DNA of 64,000 bases, from positions 3,861,001 through 3,925,000 of the forward strand of contig OZ036013.1 of assembly GCA_964035015.1 (NCBI GenBank). Reading direction: 5' to 3'. The notes under the pieces were generated by a model. That model was not told the origin of the DNA. It made no database searches and worked only from the letters and a program-made list of their open reading frames with translations. Positions 25,601-37,600 of this stretch are shown piece after piece (positions within the stretch are counted from its first letter, which is position 1; the number at the start of each line of letters is the position of its first letter). The DNA is from Corallium rubrum. Lineage: Eukaryota > Cnidaria > Anthozoa > Scleralcyonacea > Coralliidae. A program made the position numbers and the translations under genes.

Positions 25601-28600
25601 TAAGTTATATTGAAGTATTTTGAATTACCATAAAACTCACATGTCGACTGCAATATTTTCGGCCTGGTCGCGTCCTTTTGAAAACAGGTAACGGATTTTT
25701 ATAGTATAAAAAACCTAAGTCTGCTAACGTGATCTGACATAAATTTGACCTTTAATAGACCACGGTCAACATCCAATGAAATTGCACACTGAAGTTGCGT
25801 TATTGTATATAAATTACTAATAAATAACGAATGACTAATAAATAACTTAAAAAATATAAAATCCTATAACATTTTTAACTGAAAGCAAACTAAAAAACAT
25901 TTCTTACAAATACAACATAATTAATCAACTGCACAATGTAATATATGACACAGTTTCCTTAGTATCTATTTTGTATTTAAATAGTTTTGTTTGTTCAAAG
26001 TCTAGCAACATAATATGCTTTAAATTGCAATTTGCATTAGTAGTATAGGATATGGGGGTACCAGCGCAGTTTATTTTGGCCCTACCAGCAGGAATACTTC
26101 TCCGCTTCAAGGCGTAGACGAGATTTTTGTCTGTTCCCAGGGATGTTTTTGGTTGACCGCATGCACCACTTTTTTCCATACCCAGGTACCATCACTTTTT
26201 CCATACCCCGGTACCATCACTTTTTATGCTAAATTGCCAACACCATCGCTAGGGTTTTTTCCAGGGAACTAGGAAGTTGTTGGTACCACCACCTTTCATG
26301 ATATCCACAGTAGGCGAGGAAGAATTATAAGCTGGCGACAGGCGACAGCCTGGAGAATACCAGCTCATTTCTTCCGGGTGTATGTCACCACTACCATCAC
26401 TTTTCGCCGTTGGTCCTGCCGTTGGCCCTGCCGTTGGCCCTGCCGTTGACCCTGCCGTTGGCCCTGCCGTTGGCGCTTTTAATGGTCCACGGCTTTTCAA
26501 TGACTTACGTCATGGTCCTGCCGTTAGCGCTTTTAATGGCCCACGGCTTGGCACCATGGCCTGGTCTACGGCTTGGCATCACGGCTTGGCAATGTAGAAG
26601 TTATATGTTTAGAGTTGGTTATGTCACCATCAACCGTTTCCTCAATTGGTATATAATATAGCCAGAAATTTTTCCATTTTATGGCCCAGTTTATTTTGCC
26701 CCCAACTCGCCAGCTAAGCCCTTAGCATCTGCAAGTACCATCGATCTTCCAAAATACAAGTCTTCGTAGAATCCAAGTCAGGTTTTATGAAGTGGTCCAC
26801 TACATTAAGCGGACTTAAAGAAACCTCCTTTTGACCGTACGGAGGGAAATATGTCGAATCCCGGCGTTTTTAAAGCCCTAAATTTCCATCCTATACTAGC
26901 ATCAAGAGAAATTGCCGATTTCAGTCGGTTTAGTCACTAGCATCACCTTTTTTACCCCGAAAACGCAAACCCGACTTTATAAAACCACTCATCTATAGGT
27001 CTGATGAAATTATGCCCATAGGCATAGCTACTGACACCGTCATTGAGTATGTACCTTTTATCGTCAAAGCAGCTGAGCGATATTTTGTTGACTTCGTAGG
27101 ATCCCAGCTGATGGTAGACACTTCTTATAGTTTTCATTTTATGTTTGAGCTGCTTTTGCCCCAGTAGCGTGTCTTTATAGTCGTTATGTTTTATATCCTT
27201 ACTTATAACAACCTTCTTAATTCCCTTGGCCTTCTTATCTCCTTTATCATTGTCTTTTATGTAGGAGTACATTTTACTCTTCAGTCCTATGAACTCGGTG
27301 ATGGGTATTCCAGCTGCCTCATCCTTCATTTTACCTATAACTTTTTTGTTTTCTATGAAGTGATATTCAGAGTCCACCGGGTAGTCGCTATTGTCAAACT
27401 TATCACAGTCAGAGTGGAAGTCCTTATAGACATCCCCAGCATAGATCTCGTATAGTAGACTATCAGTGTCAGTAAAAAGTAGCTTAGCCTTAGAACCATA
27501 TAGATTTCCTATATATCTGTAGTGAAAGTCATACATCAAGGTCTTAGACATGTCAAGTATACACATCCCAACGAAGGCAGGTCTGTTAAGTGTTAAACAT
27601 TCTTTAATCTTATGCACGGCGACTAGGTTCTCGTTAAATATTTTACTACTTACGAATGTTGGCTTAGAAGTCAGTTTAAGTAGTTTATATGAACTAGTCA
27701 CAAGCCTAACGTCAACCCTTTTCCTTAGGTTTTCCATAGTCTTGCCGAAGATGCTATTATTCATAAGTTTGAAGAAGTCTTTCTCGAACGCATTCCTAGC
27801 ATGGGCCCTCTTCTGGGTGTTGTAGTCAATATACTGCTTTAACCACGGGGACTGATCAAATTCCAACGCCCTATGTATTTTCTTAAGCTTCATCCCTAGC
27901 TCCAGGTATAGCCTCAGGTTCCTGTAATGTAGGACGTACTTACTTTTATCCATCAGGTTTGGGATTAGTTTATGTACTGTTCCTATGTGGATGTTATACT
28001 TATCTTTTATGTTTCGGCAATAGTCTGACAACATATCCGATTTTACTTTAAGCTTTTCTGGGGCTAGAGGAAAGTCATTATGTTTCTCATGCAGCTCGTC
28101 CGGGTACTCCAGATCAACCTCAAGTATAAGGCCGCGGTCAGACTCATCACCATACTTACTAAGGTCCACTGTGTCAGCGTCAAGCCACTTGAACCCACCA
28201 GTCGGTAGGTACTGACTCATAGCCCATCCGTAAAGGTTGTTAGCATCCAGGTACATAAGATACTTGCTAGGCATCTTCTCATCATATTTTTTCATATACT
28301 TATTATTGGCCATCCCATACCTGTTAGCGATATATGACGTGCCACCCCTCATACCCTTTTCGATGAACTGGAACATATTTATGTCAGTCATCAGTTTAAT
28401 TTCCACGCCAGTCATTTTTAGCATCGCATCCCAGGACAATCCGGGACTGGAGAAGTAGTGACATGGGTCCAGCTTGTAGTACTGCAGACAGGTCTTCCTA
28501 AAGTTTTCAAAAACATCAGCCAGCAGCAGCACATCTGACTTCATATACAGGTCATGGTATTCTCCCATATTACCCAACCTGAAGGTTCTCCAGACCTTAT

Positions 28601-31600
28601 GAGCATGTGCATAGTCATCCTCAGAAATGTGTTCATTATTCAGGGCGCTATAGAACTCGTCCTTAGTTGGTAAGCAGGTGTCCTCAAACTTTTCAAAGCT
28701 GCTCATATAGTCGTATGGATAAACTCCCTTGCGAGTCATCAGATCAAATTTCTTACCCTTAAACTCCTCAGACGTTATCACGAAAGCGTCCCTAGGTAAG
28801 TTGTCAACAAGTCGTCCTAGAGCGCTGGACATGAACTGGAGGCTATCTATGAATACTAGATGTCGGCCTAGCATGAATGACATATACTTCTCCATGTTGT
28901 TAGGTATCACATTTATATCCATTCCGAATTTACCTATCTCCTGCATTATGAAGTGGCTGTCGTAACCCCTTAGATTATGAAAGATTACTGGTATTTTATC
29001 AGTGATTCTGTAAATCATATTACATTTGCTATGGGCTGATCCCCTATATTTCCCGGTGATGTGGCAGTGATCTCTAACCCGCACATCTGAGTCTACATAA
29101 CTTTTATTACATATATGACACTCTACCGATTTTTCATATTCATCCATCTCATCCTTAGTCATGGTCATATCTTTATTGAAGAATTTCTCCTTGACACTCT
29201 GGCAGTAGGCCACCTCCTTCAGCATCTTTTTCATAGACTTATAGACAGCCTTTTCACACCTCTGTAGACCTTAACCGGTTTACTAAAGCTATCGTCAACA
29301 CAGCATACCACCTTATATGAAAACCCACAGTCTACATGCTTCTGGTACTCTTGTGTGTAGGACTTACTATCATCTTTGCTAGGTGTGTTATTATGCATTA
29401 CCAGGGCTTCGAAGTCAGCATATATAACGAAAGGTACTTCAAGCTGCTTACGGTGGTTGATGAATGTGAGTTTGTTCTCACTCTCCTCAGGCATCTTTAT
29501 AGCCTGTTTACCATTCACCACAATACAGTTCTCACTATGGGCTGACAGTATAGCATCTGAGCTGAAGCACTGTAGGCAATGCATGCAGAAATGCTTCCTC
29601 TCCTTATGCTTAGTTTTGTTGTACATGAACTTATTAAAGTCCTTAATTAGCACATAATGCCTATCAATCAGCAGTAGGTTCATGCAGCTCCCATGTTTTT
29701 CCCCTGACACATATATTGGGTAAGTCTGCCCACCCTCATACCCAAACACATTTATGCGTATGTTATTTTTCATCTCTATCTTACTGTACTGTCTTGTTTC
29801 TACTGGGAATTTCACACCAGTGTAGTCCAGAGTAGGTAGTAGAGCTTTATCAGTTTTCTTTATTCTCTGAGGGTCTTTACTCTGCGGGTTCAGGTACCTG
29901 ATATGGCACCATCTAAAACACTCATTGTCACTGTTCTGTATATTTATCAACCCCTTTGCGGGGTTCCTCAACTCTTTAGGAAGTTCTACATAGCTACTAC
30001 CTTGTAACGGCCTATAGGCTACCACATTAAGATAATGACTCATGATGCTGTCTATGACCCAGCCACTACCTTCAGAGGTCCATGACTCGTATAGGTTCAG
30101 CATGTTCTTCCCTCCCACTGCTGCTAGAGACTCCAGGTGACTTCTATCTATAGCGACAGCGGCTTTACTCCCAAAGTAGACATCCTTGAAAAGGAAATCG
30201 CCATTATTTTGTTCCTTCTTCAACTTTATCTTCAGCATTTCCGCAAACTTTATTCCACCAATATCCTCCATCTCAATTTCGAGCACTCTGCATACTAGGC
30301 TTCTTGTCTGATCTATTTCAGACTCAGGATCACCTCTGTCCAGAATACTAATTTCCATACCTCTAGTATAACCCTTAAGAGCCCTTCTAGCCTCAACAAC
30401 TCCCAGCTCATCATGCAGATCCTGTCTGCGTCTCGCTAACGTATCAGCATCTGATGATATCTCTTCAAGTGGGTTTATTTTCTTAACCGTTCTTGACATA
30501 CTAATATCTGGAGTTATTTCTTTAAGTGTCCTCGACATACTATATCTGTATATTTTTTATTAAATAATTTAAACGTACTATATCTTCTATACTTATTATA
30601 TGGAAGATGTAGTATTTGCTAGAATATTAAGGATCCGTAAGCAAGTAGAAAAACTAGTAGATGAAGTTTTTAATTTAATTGAGATGGAGAGGGAACTGGT
30701 GGATAGGTATATTAAGTTTCTGAAGTGTAAGAGATCCTGTGGAAGTATTTACAGTGGTTACTAAGCGTTACTTTATTGCGGAACTTCCTACAACAGTACC
30801 CACATCTTACTCTAGCCTCTGTCATATACTCATCAATACATCTATGTATTTCATCATAGTTGTCAGAGACTAAAGTCATATGTCCATTGTCGCTCAGGGT
30901 ATCTATGAATGACCTCTGCCTGTCTGAAAAGACCCCCGTACCATTCGGAGTCTTTAGCTCTATAGCCAGACCAGAGTATGTCTTGTGTAGGTTCCCCATA
31001 ATGATATCAGGTTGCCCACTTCTATACCCCCTTTTCCAGCTAGTTATCCTTTTTGATTTTGTGTCCTGATTTTCACCTAGGCCTGGGATGATTATAGCGT
31101 TAGGATGGTACTTCCTTATATATCTAATCACCTGATAATGCAGATCATTCTCATTCATCAGTGACAGCTGGTTACCAATAAGCCTAGGTGCTATGTACTG
31201 ACCAGTTTTCCTTATTGACGGTAGGACATCTCTGAACACCCAGTTCTTGAACTTCTCTGCTGAGGGTAGTTTAGATGAGAACACCAGGCTGTATACCCCA
31301 GGCTCATTTATCCAACGCCCTGAAAATGCACTGTTTTGGGTTTTTTTTAGGGCGTTGGCTATATCACCACTATTTACGTGATCACGGATCGCCTTATCCG
31401 GCCTCTCATAACCAAGCGCTTCTGCAACATCTTTTCCGCGGAACCATATCTCATCACCATCCTTATATGTTCTAATTAACTTGTCACCAAACCTGAATAC
31501 TCCACCGCGCAATGGTGGTTCTACATATTTACACTGTCCAGCAGATGGTGTAACGTTTTTGGTCATCCAGTTTCTGAACCTCTTTGCTGATGGTAATTTT

Positions 31601-34600
31601 GATGAGAACACCAGACTATATACTCCAGGCTCATTTATCTGGTAAAACATACTTTTGACTAATCTATCATTTTTGGTTATTGTTTGCATCACTTTTCTCC
31701 TGTCATCCTCATCAACGTGTTTCCGGACTGCGTTACCAGGTCTCTTGTACCCAAGCGCCTCTGCAACATCTTTTCCGCGGAACCATATCTCATCACCATC
31801 CTTTTGCACTGTGATATCTACACCGTCAAAATTGTAAACACTCGACATACTAGCATCTGGAGTTATTCCTTTAAGTGTCCTCTGCATACTATAGGTTTAT
31901 ATATTTAAACGCATCGCAAGAATGTATTTTCTACATTGACTATATGGAGAACATAGAGCACGATATAGGAAATCTGGTTGATAAAATATGTGAGTCGGAG
32001 GGGAAGGTACCTGACAGAGAAATAGATAGAATGATGAGAGAGTTAATAGATCTTAATAGTCTTTACACAAGGCTAAGACGTAAAAAATCTAAACATAAAA
32101 AACCCCGGGTTTACTCACCCAGGTACCGGCCCTATATAGGAAAGTAGGTCGGTTATGTACAGTCCTCTTCGCAGAACTTAGGTAGGCGGTCACCATGATT
32201 AAACTCCCCCTCATATACTGATCAATTATGTCAGTTGTGTCCTGATAGTCCAGGGACGCTATGGTTATGTACGGCCTTTTAGCCATATTAAGTAGGTTAT
32301 GATACTGACTGTGGCTTAGACTGGATAGATTGTAACACTGCCAGGATTTACTTAACCATATCGCCAACCCATTGTATTTAAAGTTATTTGAGAATATGGT
32401 AATGTCTGGACCGAACTCGGACCCAAACGTTGGCATTATAGCTGCATACTTATACTCCCTCACGACAAATCCTAAAACGTCGTATAGCGTGTCAATATCA
32501 ATGGAGGTTAATGGTGTCCTCTCACGCCTTTCGAAGGGATTAATCACACCAAGACGGTTCAGGCCCTTTATAAGATCTAACTGTCTACTATCCGTCACAT
32601 AATCACCCGAATCACCCGGGTGGTATAACGACAGGTAATACGTAAGGGAAGAGCGTAGGCCATCATAGTCATCAGATATTGTGACAGCATGTCCTGACAT
32701 CACGAACCTATCCATTTGATCCATCCTATAGTCTGTTATCTTTGACGTCACCCACATTGATAACCCCGTGTAACCACCCCTCCTCTCAAGTATTATGATG
32801 TTGGGTAACCCAAGACCTTTACCGTCCGTAGACCTTGCTGTGAATAATACCTCTGGATGATACTTCTCTATATAACTGACCATCTCACTAACGACTTTCC
32901 TATAGCGACTGACCATATACTAGGTGTATAAAATTATTTCTTTAAGTGTCCTTCCACTTCAGGAACATAGGACATCTGCAATCAATGTCCCAACCCAGCT
33001 CCCTATATACAGATCCGAACAACCGATCATCAAACATGTTCTTACTATATCCGTCACACATGTCACTGACGTCTGTGAGTAGTGTTAGTCCTCTGCGACT
33101 TGCCAACCTTATTATATAGTAGTTATACCTACTTACATTTTTTCCTATCAGGTTAAGTCTCATCAGAACTGACACAACCTTTATGAAATCAGCTGTCAAC
33201 ATTCTTTCATCAGAACTATTAACAACTCCTGCTATCCTTCTAGCAAACCACTTACTTCTCTTATGAACAGTCTTCCTCTTGCTCCATGACATTAGATCCA
33301 ACTCTGGTACAGGTACTGTGAAAGGCCCCTGTAGACCACATGACGTGCAGGTTGGGAAACCATGACAGTTTATACGTTGACCGCCACAGTCGCATGTGTA
33401 CATCTCATCGATTTTCCTGAATCTTCGCTCCACATAGTCTTCCCTTATACCCATATAATATAGCATAGGAATATATCTTTAAATAAGCCCTGCCCTATGT
33501 GCTATGAAACCCACAGAGACTCCTGCTATAGCAACAAACATTGCCTAGAAGGCTTATAGAAGTCTCCAAGTTTAGGTTCACCCCTGAAGGTCATACCATT
33601 TGAGGTGTATGTTCTCAGCTTATCCAAGGCCCTGTTAGTGGCATTTATGTCGGCGTTGGCATCACTTAACTCTGCTCTAAGTTGAGCCAACCTATCCTTA
33701 TGTCTTATCTCATTCTCGTAGAATGATTCCTTGGCTGCTGCCAACTTCTCCATGCTTAGGTTATGTCTCTTAATTTCCTTCTCATATCCAGTGTGGTTAA
33801 GCTTATTAAATAGGAAACCTGCCCCAGCAAAACTTAGTGCAGCGAATGTTGTCTGAAGAGCTCCACCTGCTAATGCTCCTGCCATATAATGTTAACTAGG
33901 TATTCTTGAAGGGGTCCTCAGGTATGTATTTCTTCTGCTGCAGGTATTTTACAGTTAGTGTTGATGCTGTGATACCAACTGCTAGCTTCACATATGACTT
34001 TACACTTTCAGCCGATGTTAGCGGCTCCCTAAACAGCTTCTTACTAGCCATGCTAAATAGTACAACTCCTACCGTAACTAGAACAGCGTCGAATCCTTCG
34101 TTCATAAGTTCCTTCCTCTGAGCCGACATACTACTAGTGATATTTAGTTACAATGTCTCCAGATTACTAGTCTCTGCAACTGGCTCAGCTGTGGATGTGA
34201 CAACAGCAGCGGCTACCACTTCCCTCCTATCACTCCTCCATGAAAAGTACAGTGACATGCCCGCCACCAGAAGTCCCGCTAGTCCTAACATATATCCATT
34301 AGAAGGTAATGACCATGAGGAATCTGGCTCCTCCATCTTTATCCTTTCCTTCATCTTCTTTTCCTTTGCTGCTTTGGATATTGCTGCCAGCCTCTTACCT
34401 GCCTCTACACGTTTCGGATCTTTAGTCTTGACATCAGTAGTGATCTTGGGGTCTTTGCTGTCAGACATCTTATAGGTTACTACAGGTTTGCTGTCAGACA
34501 TCTTATAGATTACCTCAGGTTTACTTACCGTCTTGCTGTCAGATACACTGCAGATACCGCTAAGATAACTGTGAGATACTTACCAGTAAATACTAGAACA

Positions 34601-37600
34601 TCTCCACCAGCCTCCTCAATATCTGACCATGGTATACTTACCTTAGCTGGGTTAAGCTTCTCCCACTTTCTCCTCTTCTTCCCAGCATGTATCACATCTG
34701 AGCCTCCTCTTGTTAGTCCAACTGCTAGCCCTGTGACTACCGCCGCTATGCTAAGACCAATACCCAATATCACACCAGCCTTCTTCACAGTCCTTCTAAA
34801 CATCTTTCTCTGCCACTCATCATATAGGTCCCTTATATCGCCTCTAATAATCTTAGTATCAGTATCTACAGACCTGTCAGCTGTCTCGAACTCACGATTA
34901 AAGTACCTAACTCTGTAGTCGGAAGCAGTACCTGGCTTTCTCTCAATACTTAGGATTTCTCCGTCAATAAGATAGTCTATGAAATCGGGATCAACACAAT
35001 CCCCAATATTCAGAATGTTTGTGAAAAGATCAGTAACATACTCATGGACCCGTCTTCTCATTACTGAATCCTCATTATTAAGCATTATGTTAACACTTTC
35101 GTCATAATCTACAGTATCTGGCTGATTATCAGTTCTGAAACCCCAGTCGTCCCATTCTAATTCACTAACATGACCGCTCTCATTATCATCAACCTTATTA
35201 TTATCTAACCTATCCATTTCAATATACTCATGTGCTGTGTTAGTGTCACGTCCAGCGATCCTGCTCGGTCTTCTCTTATCATATTCTTCATAGATGTTTA
35301 ATGGTGCTTCCTCAGCGACACGGATCTCATTACCAAAACGGCTCACCTCGTAATTAGGGCCTGCATTAGTTCCGCCGAAATCTGTTTCTTCAGTTTTAGG
35401 TTCATCATTGGGAACCTCATAGTCACCGTAAGCGCTATCTCTAGCATTCATTTTAATCTCCTCGAAGCCCGCCATAATACTCCGATGATTTCATATATAT
35501 ATGCATGACCTCTGTAGACCCTACTGTACCTGTCCTTTATTTTCCTCTCCAGCGGCATTGTGCTGTCATTTATTATATTGTCTACCATGGTCAGATTGCT
35601 AAACATTGTGGATCTGTCAAACTCAATACCTCTGAGATATCCTTTGATGGTGTTTAGTGACTTTGTATAGCTCTTGTATGCAACCTCACACTGACTTACT
35701 TTCTCCGCTATTCTCTTATTCTTGATATACCCATGCATAAGAAGTCCGACAGCACTTATAGATAATGTAGCGAATCCACCTAATGCGCTAAACGCCCCGC
35801 CAGCAACAGTCAGGAATATAGCAGACATGTTCATGGTAAGATTGATCCTAGAGAGTCTCTTAAATTGTCACTGGTAGCAGGTAGCCATCATGTGGTAATG
35901 CTCGTAAAGTGATTTTAACATCTCAACCTCTCCCGGGCTCAGCTTATCAGATATATGGTTGAATCTTATTATACTCTTCTCTCTGTTAAGTGTCATAAGC
36001 TAACCCCGATTCAGACTGGCTCATAAAATGCTACAGTTAGGCAGCTCTCATTACCACTAGTCAGCCCAGTTATTGTTGGGTAGATGTAGCCGACAGATGG
36101 TTTATTACTGGCCTGCTGTGCTGAGATAGTGTCTTTCACATAAAAGTCGTGATTCACAGGTATAGACCAGTGACCGCTATAATGCCTGTCTGCGTTTCCT
36201 AAGGTAAGTGTACCAAGTAGCTCAGAACCTTGTGTTGCTCTGTAGGTAACATAGTACAGCCGGTACGTGACCTGCACTACGTTGTCAGGCACGACGCCAT
36301 CTGTGTCGAACGAGTGGCACAATATTCTTATCATAGTGTCCTTACTTACTGGGACCATTGGGTAGGTGTTACCGCCGAGCGCTTCCGGCGTTCCACCAAT
36401 TGCTGGATAGTACCAGGCCATTGTGGCGTTAAGTCTGTAATTTTCCTTCTTAGCGAATTTGTCTGCTGCGTACTTCTTACTTATCAGATGGTTGTCATCA
36501 GTGGCTGGTTCTCCCTGTGTTATCCTAAAATTTTTCATGTCAATGTCCCCTATTGCATGACCACCTAATGTGCTGCTGCTGTTGGTGTCACTGCCAAAAC
36601 CTAAATTCAAACTCATACATTAGGGTATATAATCATACCATAATTATGAGGAAGCTAACTGTGACCATAGAAGGATCACATAAGGTTATTAGACTTGAGG
36701 AGCCTATACTTACTGGGAAAAATCCCCATATTCTTCTGAAGAAGGCCTACATAATGTGGGAGTACTTTAATGTAACCAGCAGCAAGGGTAACTACTATGT
36801 TCATAATAAGAGGGTGAATAAATTCCTTGGGGATGGTTATTACACATTCCAGGATTTTAAGAAGATACTTGAGGGGAACAGCGGGGTTACATTAACACTT
36901 AGCAAACCAGAGGCTAAGTGTACTATGGTGACTGACAGTAGCACGACGCTAGTACTGCATAACAACTTAGCCTCTTTACTAGGATTCAGCACCCGTATAT
37001 TCCTACCAGGTAGTAGCACAAAGAGTGGGCTGATAAATGTGAATAATGGGCTGAGGTACCTGATTGCAATGTGTAATGTGATAAATACATCAATGAACCT
37101 GTATGATGGGAGGAAGAGTAATACCCTGGTAAGTCTCCCAGTCACTAGTGAGCAGCCGCTGTTCGGTTCGACACAGTCATTTGTTGACATTGAAACAGAG
37201 ATGGAAATTGGTAAAGGTGTTATAAACGAGTTGGAATTCCATGTGACAGATCAGAATGAAAACCCGATGAATGGTTTCGGGAGCATATTGCTGGAGCTGT
37301 ACATTTAGTAGAGTATATGGACAACGACATAGAACTGGAACAGAGGCTGAGAGATATATACTATAATCCTGCAACTGGTTATCAGTCAGCTGAGAGACTT
37401 TACAGAAAGGCACTGGATGATGGCCTACCCGGTGTGAGTAGGAGTAAGGTCACTAAGTGGTTGAAATTGCAGGACACTTTTACACGGTATAGGAAAATAG
37501 TTAGAAAGCATAAGTTCAGACAGACTAGGGTTTACTACCTAGGTGAGCAGCTGCAAATGGATCTTGTTGATATGGGTAAGTATGGGAATAAGAATGGGGG

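Noticed and set aside
26249..26597. Collagen-like (PTAG)n / (GPAV)n ORFs in both terminal repeats
   Set aside because: Products of a 12-bp tandem repeat; open on both strands and lacking any start context.
27186..28965. Plus-strand ORFs across the PolB region
   Set aside because: Antisense shadows of a well-conserved polymerase gene.
36553..36645. Upstream extension of the penton-like ORF (Cys-rich leader)
   Set aside because: Antisense to the fibre-like gene start. The ATG at 36646 gives the family-like N-terminus.
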